A stretch of DNA of 64,000 bases. Origin: Flammulina velutipes (lineage: Eukaryota; Basidiomycota; Agaricomycetes; Agaricales; Physalacriaceae). The stretch spans positions 682,001 to 746,000 of the forward strand of contig CM022371.1 of the NCBI GenBank assembly GCA_011800155.1. The letters run 5' to 3'. The notes under the pieces are model-generated. The model made no database searches. It had not been told where the DNA came from and saw nothing but the letters and a program-made list of their open reading frames with translations. The translations under genes and the position numbers were made by a program. Within the stretch, counting starts at the first letter, position 1. Each line of letters opens with the position of its first letter. This document shows positions 1 through 11,210 of this stretch, in pieces.

Positions 1-32
1 CTTATTGGGAGAAGGAATTTGGATTACCTACA

Positions 33-1273
33 GCACCCTATTAAGTAACCACAAACAGTTGTCCACCCATACCTTATAGGGGGCCGCATTACATTGTCTG
101 TCTGTAATTGAGTAGTGCTCAAAGGTGAAGCCACAACTAGTTATCAATTCCCTTATGTGGTAGGGCCCGCCAGAGGGAGCAGCTCTGGGGCGGGCGGGCT
201 GGTTCATATATGGATAGACATTGATGGGAGCAGCTAGGGATTGATGGGGAGGGGGAGGGGGAGCAGGGGATGGGGAAATGTGGCCACACAGAAATCCGGA
301 CCTAGGGATTGATGGGTACTGATGTCATTGATTGACCAGGGGAATGGGGGATGGGGATAGGAATTGTGGCACCAGGAAAATCCGGACCTAGGGTCTGATG
401 GGAGCAGGAGAGGGGGGATGGGGACAGGGGAAATGTGGCCACACAGGAATCCGGACCTAGGGATTGATGGGAACTGATGGGATTGATGGGGGAGGGGATG
501 GGGGATGGGGCAGGGGGATTGGGGGCAGGGGACAATTGTGGCACCAGGATAAATACTGGGCTATTGCCAGGGTATGAGGAGGGTATGGGAGGGATGATTG
601 TAGGTTGAAAAATAAAATTCTTTCTAACTATCAGAAACATGAATGGGGATGTGGCAGCTACTGAAACCAATAATAAAACGATGTGTGGCGCATTTTTAAT
701 CGAGGAGCACATACCTCGGATCGACCTGGGGTTGTTTTAGATGTCTTCCTATTGAAAAATGGATGTGTGCAGCACAAAGAACCATGTAAAAACACGAAGA
801 TTTGGCTGAGAAACAAGCAGAACATTATTGAAAATCCATCAAAAAGCACCAAAAAGGGAGCAGCACTTTGCCCTCGTTTGGGGGTGACCTGGAACCACTT
901 GTAGGTCGTCCAGACACCTTTGGGGCATTGTATATGTCACTCAGTTAGGTCCCCAGGTCAACAGAACCCTTGGATATGATCAAAATGCCAAAAACCCGGA
1001 CCACATAGATTTGGGCCACACTATCAACTTGCCATGACCTGGGGACACCTTATATTCGAAGATATATGTATATAATGCTCTAATCATGAGTTAGATGAAG
1101 TCTGGAGTGTGAAAAATGCGGTCAAAACCTTGGATATACCCCAAATAATGTCCCCCAGGAAAGCACACATACCATCAACTTCCCCTGACCTCTGGGTCGT
1201 CCCAATGTGTTCTATTATCATTATAGATGATGTATTAACACCCCAGAGGTGTCCCCAGTGTGGCAAAATGCGA
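33..1273. repeat. Left arm of a giant inverted repeat
   Basis: The reverse complement of this stretch matches 1638-2880 almost base for base. For example, gcaccctatt at 33-42 pairs with aatagggtgc at 2871-2880, and gtattaacac at 1232-1241 pairs with 1671-1680. The differences I noticed are mostly transitions, such as those around 700-740 against 2170-2215. The arm contains a mirrored copy of the first ~58 codons of the chromodomain gene, ending in a stop. The spacer (1274-1637) does not pair and codes for nothing I recognise. Homology fades just inside the window's left edge, so the outer boundary looks real rather than cut by the window. Confidence 0.93.
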
Positions 1274-1637
1274 ATATAAATGGTACAATAATTTATATCC
1301 CCTCCTTCTACACCAAGAACTACCCCAACTATCACACATCTGAGTGGTGGACTATTGATTTTAACATCATACAATGTGTTTTTAGCCTCCCAGAATATGT
1401 CCCAGGTTGAACACCCTTCAATATAGAGCATGGACATTTGAGAATTAGTACAAAGATCATATCCTCACCATGTACCAAAGGGGTGTATCTTCGAGGTCTA
1501 CCTGTGACCTGGGCCTCAAGATATCATCTATATGATATCAAATGACTATTAGAGCAGTCCTAAAGATGTAGATATGCGAACCAATGGGTGTACTTGAGGA
1601 GGAAGGGTGAATAAGGGTTCACCTAGTATCATGAATG

Positions 1638-2880
1638 TTCGCATTTTGACACACTGGGGACACCTCTGGGGTGTTAATACATCATCTATAATGATAATAG
1701 AACACATTGGGACGACCCAGAGGTCAGGGGAAGTTGATGGTATGTGTGCTTTCCTGGGGGACATTATTTGGGGTATATCCAAGGTTTTGACCGCATTTTT
1801 CACACTCCAGACTTCATCTAACTCATGATTAGAGCATTATATACATATATCTTCGAATATAAGGTGTCCCCAGGTCATGGCAAGTTGATAGTGTGGCCCA
1901 AATCTATGTGGTCCGGGTTTTTGGCATTTTGATCATATCCAAGGGTTCTGTTGACCTGGGGACCTAACTGAGTGACATATACAATGCCCCAAAGGTGTCT
2001 GGACGACCTACAAGTGGTTCCAGGTCACCCCCAAACGAGGGCAAAGTGCTGCTCCCTTTTTGGTGCTTTTTGATGGATTTTCAATAATGTTCTGCTTGTT
2101 TCTCAGCCAAATCTTCGTGTTTTTACATGGTTCTTTGTGCTGCACACATTCATTTTTCAATAGGAAGACATCTAGAACGACCCCAGATCAATCCGAGGTA
2201 TGTGCTCCTTGATTAAAAATGCGCCACACATCGTTTTATTATTGGTTTCAGTAGCTGCCACATCCCCATTCATGTTTCTGATAGTTAGAAAGAATTTTAT
2301 TTTTCAACCTACAATCATCCCTCCCATACCCTCCTCATACCCTGGCAATAGCCCAGTATTTATCCTGGTGCCACAATTGTCCCCTGCCCCCAATCCCCCT
2401 GCCCCCATCCCCCATCCCCTCCCCCATCAATCTCATCAGTTCCCATCAATCCCTAGGTCCGGATTCCTGTGTGGCCACATTTCCCCTGTCCCCATCCCCC
2501 CTCTCCTGCTCCCATCAGACCCTAGGTCCGGATTTTCCTGGTGCCACAATTCCTATCCCCATCCCCCATTCCCCTGGTCAATCAATGACATCAGTACCCA
2601 TCAATCCCTAGGTCCGGATTTCTGTGTGGCCACATTTCCCCATCCCCTGCTCCCCCTCCCCCTCCCCATCAATCCCTAGCTGCTCCCATCAATGTCTATC
2701 CATATATGGACCAGCCCGCCCGCCCCAGAGCTGCTCCCTCTGGCGGGCCCTACCACATAAGGGAATTGATAACTAGTTGTGGCTTCACCTTTGAGCACTA
2801 CTCAATTACAGACAGACAATGTAATGCGGCCCCCTATAAGGTATGGGTGGACAACTGTTTGTGGTTACTTAATAGGGTGC
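1638..2880. repeat. Right arm of a giant inverted repeat
   Basis: This is the partner of 33-1273. It overlaps the 5' end of the chromodomain gene: the likely ATG at 2706 lies inside the arm, and homology stops about 175 bp into the coding region. The arm therefore carries whatever promoter drives that gene, with a second outward-facing copy in the left arm. The pair could be very long terminal or subterminal repeats of a transposon, a fold-back element, or an inverted duplication formed during repair. Confidence 0.93.
2390..2700. repeat. Pyrimidine-rich degenerate minisatellite inside the palindrome arm
   Basis: The + strand is strongly C/T rich here. The phrase ccctaggtccggatt recurs at about 2452, 2520 and 2608, followed alternately by a 'gtgtggccacatttccc' or a 'ggtgccacaattcc' segment. 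The same array runs in reverse in the left arm (about 235-545). It looks like a tandem array with units of roughly 70-90 bp, present in both arms. Confidence 0.75.
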
Positions 2881-5800
2881 CTACAGCTATTCCTATGCAC
2901 GCCACTACCGTCTACCAGTCTCCTGGTGTTGATATCTTCCCTACCTTTCGTCTATCCGATGGACGTGGATTCGCTCGACTTGATCCTGTTCATCATCCTC
3001 AGTACTTTCAGGAGTACCGCTCTGAATGGTGGCATCATGAACGTCTTTCTCGGAGGTATCATCTTCCAACGACCAAAGCTGAATATCGACGCGCTCAGTC
3101 AAAGATTGACGAACAACTTAGTGCAGAGATAAGTCAAGGTGTTGTCACCCTGGAATCACTCCAACGCAACAGGCATCACACATCAGTCAGTGTTGCCAGA
3201 GTCAATCCAATAAAGTCATCATATGCAGCCCGTCGGAGGTTGCAGACTATTGAGGAGCCAACATCAGGTTCAACTTCAGAACCAACCTGTGGTACTCGTC
3301 GGAGACTACAGTCTCTTGATGAGTCAGAGTTGGATCCAGCACCTGAACCTAAGCGACATCGCGCAGGTCCCTCAAGTACGTATTTTTCTCTCTGGATTTA
3401 CTAAAGTCTGACCATCACATAGATGAGGAAGAAAGCAACTCATCAACTACCGGTAACAAGAAGACTAGCTCTAAGGAGTCGAAGGGTATTAAGAAGCGTA
3501 AAGCAAAAGGGAAAAAAAAGGGAAAGGAAGTCAATGTAGAGATTGAAGTTGAGCATGATCTTGATCCTAACGAGGAGGGGATAGAGCTTGACAATGAGGA
3601 GGAACAGGTAAAGGAGTACGAAATATCTATGATTGTTGAGGAGAAAGAACAAGTAAGCTACAATTCCATTCTCTTTAGTGTACTCTAACATTGTACTAGG
3701 ATGATGAGGAGGGATATATAGTACGCTGGAGAGGATATTCGTCTCGATCAGATTCATGGGTCTCAGCATCATCTCTATCAAGGTGAGTTATTGTCTGTTA
3801 TTATTGACAATAATCTCTAATATTTATGCTTAGTGCTCAGCAAGTAGTGTCTGACTATAGCCTTCGCGGAAAGTCTCAGACGACTGATATCAACCAGAGT
3901 GCCAAGTCGTTTGATGCACTCAACGAGCTCCTCAAAGGCGATACTATCCGATCTGATATCGAGATAGCTCGCACATTATCGGAGCTGCTAAAGGTTGAAG
4001 AAAATGTCGCTGGAGCGGTACGAGGTGTATTTCCAGTGCTGGAGGCTAGTGCTCGCTTTCAGGAAATGCCAATGCAAATCGTAAAGCCAGAGGATCTCAC
4101 TGATAGCTTGGCGAGCACTCTAATTGCTAGTCTGCGTGAGGCTATCAAAACCTCTTATGATGCAAATGTTCTCCAGCACATTCAGCGCATTCAGACGCTT
4201 GCCATCAATCAAGCGCAAGCACGCAGCTATCTCTTTGTCTACTCCTGGTTCAATGAATATGGATCAGCACTAGTCAATAATCTTCTTGACGCTTGTGTAA
4301 AGAACACACTTAAAGCAGTCTATCCCTCTTTCCATTCAGTTGTCAATCGGATTGTTGTTGCAGTCCAGCAAACAGTAGCTCTGCGACACAGTCGGCAACA
4401 ATGCACACATCATGACCTGTCATCAGAGGAACAGTCTGTTACACTATCTGTTGATGATATGTCTCTTCTTCTTAAAGATGTGAAGCAATCTGTCACATTA
4501 TCTCTTCCTGCTGTCAATCTCGAACACCGGGAGGGGTGGCGCACCGTAGCTCATAGGGTCATTTTTGACTTTCTTTCTGACTATACTATTCTCCAGCCTG
4601 TCACACTCAATAGTGAGACTAATCGTACGGACCTTAAAGCCCGATTCATCTGTCGTGGCTTTCTCTGTGAAATGCTACTTGACGTTTTTGATGACGATGG
4701 TATCCTATGTACTGACAATGTCAAGGTTGCACTAGAGAAACCTTGGGCATTATGGGGTTACAAGACAAGGCCAGAGACTGCCTCTCATCAGATTCTTACA
4801 GCATATGATGATGCAGTAGTATTAGTAAAGCACTGGTTGCTTCAGCATACATCTCTGCCCTCTATTCAGAATGATGGACGAACACTTTCTGCATTTGTTC
4901 GTACTATTACACAAGTTGTATGGAAGCTAAAGGTTCCCGATACCCAACGAGCTCAACGCCGGCGTCGCACAGCTGAATTGCATACCTACATCAGTGGTCC
5001 TCAAGTGAAGACAGATGCGCCACTAGCAGAGCTTCTCCCCTTTCAATATTCTCCAAAGTTTTCTACTTTGTCTATCATGCTTCGTGAGGTCCTACACTAT
5101 ACAAGATCTCCTGATGACCCTCCTCATACACCTGTCCTTCGCCGAGTTCTTGATTGTACCAATATTGCCATGCGAACACGTCAGCGTCCCAGAGATCCAG
5201 ATCACTACAATCCGATTCGTTTCAACAACTATGCACAAACTCTGATTATGCAGAATCTTGAGTCCTCTGGTCAATATCTTACTTCTAAATATGGGCTCTC
5301 AAATATTCTTGTTCGTATTGGTACTGGTCAAGGACGAAGTACAGCCAAGTTCATGACACAGTATCTTGATAAGCAGTGGTTTACCTCTGCTTCTCAGTGT
5401 GCAGAGGTCTTTGAAGGTGCACGTCGGGATAATGCAAACCTACCAGAAGGGCAACAGGTTTCAATTTCAAATGGTCAATGTTGGGGTACCTTTTGTTTCC
5501 AGCTTTCGTTGGACTCAAAGCGTGATGGTGAAGCTCGTGATCTCAAGGAATACTTCAAGACCATGTTCTCCAAAGAGACTGTATCAAGCTGGGAGGCGTT
5601 CCTTGATGAACATCAGCTTTATGATGCAGATCTGTCACAGTCTGGTTCACGTCCAAAGTATAGCGAGACACTGGCTCTCATCCATAAACTTCACATTAGT
5701 GGATTTGGAAAGGGGACGGTGACACGCATGCAACTTGCCAATTTTCTAGCAATCATTGGAGTCTGTAGTGCACCGACTATTGAGGATATGGCACTTCTTG

Positions 5801-6246
5801 CTGTTCAAAATGGCAAAGGCGCATTAGCTGGACTTCTTCGTTTAGGTTTCGCAGTTGGAGACGCTTGTATGTTTCTTTTTATTCTGTTTTTCTAGTTCAG
5901 CATACTAACAGTTTTCTAAGTTGGCAAGAAAGAGGATGACGCCACACTTGACTGTGTTATCACTGCTTTCAAGTGTGTTTATGACTTCCTAAGTCATGGA
6001 CTCTCTATTGAAGATAAGAAACTGTTAGGTTTTGATAGATTTGGAGCAATGTTTGTCGAGCATCTTCTATGTAAGGTCTCACGTTGGGAGAACTTGTTAG
6101 CGTCGGCCAAGCAGCTATGTTTAGAGGATTTATGGCGGGCTGTATGGGAGAATGACCTGGAAAAGGATATTACTTATCCACTTCCCTTAAAAATAGATCG
6201 TCAGCAGTTGTACGATTGGATTAGCGAAGTAAAAACACGAGTATAG
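2706..6246 (+). CDS. Chromodomain protein of a putative two-gene transposon
   Basis: I splice five exons: 2706-3375, 3423-3652, 3700-3782, 3834-5866 and 5921-6246. All junctions are GT-AG and phase-consistent, giving 1,113 aa. Residues around 225-250 form a lysine-rich nuclear-localisation-like block (KGIKKRKAKGKKKGK). An acidic stretch follows, then a clear chromodomain spread over two exons: EYEISMIVEEK at the start, then YIVRWRGYSSRSDSW. The aromatic cage positions (Y, W, W) are present. The remaining ~780 residues form a long, mostly helical-looking region that I do not recognise. Chromodomains usually read methylated histone H3, and in chromoviruses they steer integration, so a targeting role is inferred. 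The stop codon lies 3 nt from the stop of the convergent integrase gene. The start is uncertain because the ATG sits inside the palindrome arm. Confidence 0.75.
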
Positions 6247-6249
6247 ACA

Positions 6250-8206
6250 TTAAACCTGAGATCCAAAAATAACCGTATTTATGAATCCTAATGCTCTATC
6301 CCATATTCTTCGTCTATCATCCATATCTACCGAGTCGAATTCTGGCTGTTGCAAAAGATGATCGTTAAGCATGTCTAGTTGCTCGACGGTCAAGGGACAG
6401 CTAAACGTTGGAACCTCGATGAGAGAGAGATGTCTTGGACGTCTCGTTAACGAGTCATCTGGTAGAACATCAGTAGGCATTTCCTCTATTAGTGTCTCTT
6501 CCTCGTTCTCCATATTATGATGCCCAAGGATACCACGGTTATCCAACTCTTGCCAGTCGACTCCATAAGTATCCAAGTTGGTAAGAGCATTCGGGTCCTC
6601 TAGTTCTGGCTGATGTTCCATATCTCTCCATCCTCTCTCCAACATACCAAAGAAGAAACGATCACGTGGTCGATAGGAGGATAATCCCTCTTCGCGAAGA
6701 TCATGCTCATTCCATCCTTCGGCCCACTCCGTAGCATCAGTGTTGACGGCCTCAAGGAATAGGAAGTGTAATAGCCAGATATGACTATCCAAGTCAGGCC
6801 GAAGACCTGCGCCAACCTCTAGACTCTGGAAGAACTGCTTCCATTTACTTCCGAATCCACGTGTAACATCGCGCCATAATCGTTCGATGCGTATATTGTG
6901 TACACTTCTATGTTCTCTTTAGAATGATGAAATAGAAAATAAGAATACATCTTACCTGCCCCAGATATATGATCCACGCTCTACACCATAAGACGATTCC
7001 ATAAAGTGCGCCACATCAAGATTTTCAACACCATGATCGCCTCGTACACGAGATGGAGTACCATGAACTGCCCGCGCGTCATGAAACAATTGAGCAACAG
7101 TAGCAGCTCGATTATTGTCGCTAGCCCGGATTCCAGTTACGAGGCGTGAATATCCATCGATGAATGCATGAATAACAATGCGATAGTTTATAAGGCCTAT
7201 TAATATAATTGTAAGTAGGCCAGTTGTATAGATTACCACTGACTTACCGTGTTGGCCGTCATGATGCCAGAGTGCATTTGGACCAGCAACTTGATAGATA
7301 CGTCGTTGTATTGAGTTTCCCATGAACGCCGCTGGCATGCCCATTACCCGCTCGTATGACTGACGTATACGCTCTCTCGGAACATGATGACCAAGAGCAC
7401 GGAGCTGTCCCGTAAGAAGAGTGCGTCCAAACGAGGGAAAGATCCTAAGAATAAGAGCAACAGTATGATCAAGCTCATCATCTGATAGTAAGCTTCTGTC
7501 TGACTGTCGATGAGGATGATACAGGCGAATACGTTGTCCACTTTCTTCATCGTCATATTCGATAAAGACAGGCGGAGCTGGCTGAACAATACCAGCCTCA
7601 AGTGCTCTGCGTCGAACAGTTCGCGGTGAACAGTCAAAGATGGTGGCAAGACCAGTAGGTCCTCGTAGCTGGAGACCTTGATCAAGAATGGGGGTGGACA
7701 ATTCAATTCTGGGGCGGCCAGGACGGCCAGTATGAACAACACGAGACGTCTATAGAACTGAGTAGGATGCGATAAGATAGTACAAGTAAGACTAACCTCA
7801 ATCCTAGACCATTGTGTATGATCACTAGACTGTTCGTGTGCTTCTGCTAATGCGTCAAGCATTTCCAATATACTAGCGTCCATGATCGTGTACTCTTCCT
7901 GAGATAGATATGGACGTAGCTATAAGTATTCTGTTAGCTGAAAGCCTAGATAGTTATGAAGTGACTTACTGTCAATAGAGAGTTTACGAATTGCTGAACT
8001 AATCGGTGCTCCTCCTGAATACGTGCCAGATCTCCAACCTGTGAGAGAACTGCACGTCGCACTCGGCGCCCAAGCTCATGGAAGGAGGTTCGAAGAGCAC
8101 TAATCTGTATATTGTAGTCCGGCACAAAGACTCCAGTGTCTTCTGTTGTTGATCCATTCGCCCAGAGAGTCAGAATAAGAAAAAGGAGAGCATATACGAT
8201 CTTCAT
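6250..8206 (-). CDS. Integrase-core (DDE) protein, basidiomycete type
   Basis: About five exons are joined by short GT-AG introns, for example one with donor just after GDHG...YIWGR near 6957 and one after HHDGQHG near 7246. The middle has a helix-turn-helix-like part (TIFDCSPRTVRRRALEAG) preceded by GRPGRPRIE. The retroviral-integrase-like core follows: HHDGQHG (first Asp), HAFIDGYSRLV, VRGDHGVEN (second Asp) and NIRIERLWRDV (Glu). By my count 34 residues separate the second Asp from the Glu. All three catalytic acids are present and I see no frame break, so the enzyme may be active. It converges with the chromodomain gene at 2706-6246. The N-terminus is odd: the only convenient ATG (8206) begins a hydrophobic, signal-like segment, so the true start may lie elsewhere. 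Confidence 0.82.
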
Positions 8207-8755
8207 GCTGATATGATGCGTGCAAGAGAAAAATGCTGTGCTGTATATATAATTTCTCACGGTGGTTAAAAAATCTGAACATCTGATCAAATCTCGTGCG
8301 GATGATGAAATAATTTGGCAAAACACTTGATGGCTAGCGAAATTCATTCGTGCTGACAAAACCAATTAACTATTTTAAAAGGAACAGGTTAGATATGATG
8401 TAGATGCACAAATGTATAAACAATTCACAAGCTCATAGCTGAAAAATAGAAAACGGTGTGAAACCTAGAAGGCAAATTTCTGTAAGTATTAGAAAGTTAT
8501 TAAGGTTGACGAAACAACTGTATATTGTACAAAAAAGAGGGAGGTTCAATTATTCGGAGCGTTGATCAATTATGGAATGATGGACAAAAATCTTGTGTGA
8601 TCGGACAAAATCTTTGATCAAAACCTAAATCAGGAACATAAAACCGAAAAATGGTTTTGTCCACTGGAGACAGCCATACTCTTCATATGTAGGGCTGCTA
8701 ATAACTGATTTGATATTGACCGCTGTTCTGAGAATTTGAATTGATGGTGGTGGTA
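8207..8755. other. AT-rich spacer between integrase gene and mariner-like element
   Basis: I see no coding capacity. It contains a short inverted pair, gacaaaacca near 8355 and tggttttgtc near 8652. This could mark an element end, but I could not connect it to the palindrome on the other side. Confidence 0.4.
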
Positions 8756-8840
8756 CAGCGGTTTCCAAAATTCTTGCCCACGCGCAAAAGTGATCAAATC
8801 AAAAACAAATAAATCACGAAAATTCAGAAAAATCTAAAAA
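8756..8840 (+). repeat. Left terminal inverted repeat of the mariner-like element
   Basis: It pairs with 10196-10280. The outer 41 bp are perfect and the inner part has scattered mismatches. Confidence 0.88.
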
Positions 8841-10195
8841 ATACTGGAATCATATATTTTCTTCATTCTAGTGGCACGAAAAATCATATTCCGTGCTCCA
8901 TACGCTGTACGCCAATGCTTTAGACGTCGCGATGGATATAGGACGTGTTTACACTTGCAATAATGCACCAGTGTCGTTCACGGCAATTGCCGGTGATGAC
9001 GTGTCAATGGCTGGTATGGTGGCGCGCCACGGCGCGACTACCATAAGTAAGGCAAACAGTCGGTTTATGACTGAGTAAAGATATAGAAGCACACCTTGAT
9101 AGGCCAAACACGTCTTGGGGCATATTTCTGTCCGGAACAGTGTCCTGACCCTTCTGCAAGTGTATGCTACACTGTTAGTCTCTAGACTATGTGATACATG
9201 TAGTTTTATATATTCCAGAGCAATGTAAGCATCCTTACCAGGCCGAAGAATATTCCGGGCTTTTCATTGTCTTGGTTGAAATGATGGCTGCGCCACATAA
9301 TTATAAAGCCATCCTCATCAAAAAGGTTGAATGTCGTTATCAAATCTTATTATCTTATTATTAAAGGGAGATGGGACCCGAGTAACAGCGGACCCGGGTG
9401 TCAAATGTTTAAACAACTGTGGCGGGAACCCGTCATCGACCTGTTAACACTTCAGCTGCCCTCGGGGCACCATTTCCTCAACACTGAATATATCTTTATG
9501 CATACAGGTAACATCTTTCCTGGTCAATTTTGGTGAGATAGAAGTATAAGCATGAGTAGTCAGAGTAGACAATTGCGTGTACTACAACATCAGGAAAGGA
9601 TTTAAAACATCACACAGACGATGTCCAAAGCCAGAGCGACGTACTGTGGTTTATGTAACGTGCACGGGAGGATAAATATAGCATGGACAATTTCACGGGT
9701 AATATTCAAGTACAAGTGTGAATGGATCCACCGGGGTACGGGATAGTCCGACCTAAATACTACTCTCTGACGCTCCCTAAGATCTAAATTAGGTATGGGT
9801 GGGCATGGGCTGGCACGGGATAACTGTCACTGGATTCATTACTTCTTCCACGGGGCTCGAGAGCACCCATCGAAGATGGGTGCGGCAGAGCGCCTTGGTG
9901 CCTATTGACACTCTTCTCAATTTCAGTAAGAGCCACGGGCTACACTGCTAGTAGTTAATTAAGGAAGAGACGTAAGATACAAGTCATTGTCGACCATTCT
10001 TTTCCCTGCTCCCATGGTGAATAGCACGCCAGACGGTGTTTCCGTTATCGAGCTTCGGGATGCTTCGGGAAGTTCTAATTCACAACATATCGCCCTGCGA
10101 CGTATCAAGAGCACACAGCTAGAAGGTTGTGTACCTTACCTACCTTCTACCTGTTATTTCAAGGCCGTACGAGACTGCAAATGTGTTTATTCGAT

Positions 10196-10280
10196 TTTTT
10201 CGCATTTTTCTGAATTGTTTGAATTGTTTATTTTTGATGTGATCACTTTTGCGCGTGGGCAAGAATTTTGGAAACCGCTG
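10196..10280 (-). repeat. Right terminal inverted repeat of the mariner-like element
   Basis: It is the reverse complement of the left end and is immediately followed by the TA duplication. Confidence 0.88.
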
Positions 10281-10345
10281 TATGACTCCTGCCATCACTG
10301 AACTTACTTTCCCTAGTACGCGCTTTCCTCTGATCACTAACCGTC

Positions 10346-10898
10346 ATGTCCGACTCTTCTGGTACGAACGATAAATCCCAACAATGGCCACGGGACTCAA
10401 TACACTACATCAATCCTGACATTTCCCTTCTTCCATGGTACTACCGTCCCCCACCCGGCGAAGACACAGTGTCTGGCACACCATCAAACCCAACGAAGAG
10501 GGTCGTCGCTGGTTCTTCGACAAGTTTACTAGCATCGAGCTTTCCGACCACGGTAGACAGGACGCCAACATCACTCTGCGCCTTCGTCCAATTTTCCGAG
10601 AGAAGCATTGAATCCCGTACCAATGTCGATGGGTGCCGAGGCGCTTGGATACCCGTGACGACAATATGATCGTTACGCAGTGCATACAAGGTCAATTGGG
10701 AGCATATTGGACCTATAAACTATAGCGAGGTAACTGAGGAGGACCGCAAGCCAATCGAGGGTCAAGCGGAGCAGGAGCTAAGGAAGAGGTTGTTGGATGA
10801 AGTCGGTACGTGCTATCTACTTCCAAGGGTGTCTTGTATTAACCTACTTGATTACAGGTATCAACGCGTCTGGCTTTAACAGCTTTTACTTCGATTGA
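10346..10898 (+). pseudogene. Frameshifted copy of the 14854-15427 gene
   Basis: The copy begins with the same MSDSS...QQWPRDSIHYI and PWYxRPPPGEDT segments as the intact gene. It then loses about 30 nt and changes frame, picks up an in-frame stop near 10610 (after FREKH), and shifts again near 10695 where one extra t is inserted. The intron (donor gtacgtgc at about 10805) and the last exon, INASGFNSFYFD, are still recognisable. At least three breaks mean it cannot make the full protein. It is in inverted orientation relative to the intact gene about 4 kb away. Confidence 0.88.
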
Positions 10899-11210
10899 CA
10901 AATACTCAGTGTACCTACTGTGGCGCAGACGTTATTACATCACATTACTCACTTCTCTCTCGGGTGCAGTGATAATATTCCCGAGGCCAGAATACTAATC
11001 CTTACCCAGTTCTTCGAGCTGCTAAGGCAGCTTGCCAAGGACTTCAACCGCCAGATGCCTGCCGCTACGGACTGGCACGGCCTAACCTCAAGTAAATCTC
11101 TCTCCATCATACCAAATGGAATACGCATCTCGCTCTCGTTTCCTTCGCGCTGTTAAAACACGCGCCCGGTTCCTTCTCCCAGTATTATTCTCTAATTCGC
11201 CCCATATACG
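10899..11210. other. Spacer, nothing recognised
   Basis: It lies between the pseudogene end and the start of the membrane-protein gene. No motif or plausible exon was seen apart from the likely promoter and 5' UTR of the downstream gene. Confidence 0.4.

Larger units (their letters stand above)
8756..10280. mobile_element. Non-autonomous Tc1/mariner-like element with TA target duplication
   Basis: The ends are inverted copies beginning CAGCGGTTTCCAAAATTC. The first 41 bases are identical at both ends, and similarity with mismatches continues to about 85 bp. TA flanks both ends (8754-8755 and 10281-10282), the target duplication of the Tc1/mariner superfamily. The 1,525-bp element contains no transposase-like reading frame, so it would have to be mobilised in trans. 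It lies 63 bp upstream of a pseudogene start and may have landed in or near that gene's promoter. Confidence 0.88.

Noticed and set aside
302..712. Open frame on the minus strand with a mirrored copy at 2200-2679
   Set aside because: It lies in the pyrimidine-rich repeat of the palindrome arms; the product is Pro/Ser low complexity, and the two copies are repeats rather than genes.
1084..1437. Open frames across the palindrome spacer
   Set aside because: They overlap the inverted-repeat junction on both strands and contain no domain.
1519..1538. Small hairpin gatatcat-ctat-atgatatc in the palindrome spacer
   Set aside because: It is too short and AT-rich to interpret on its own.
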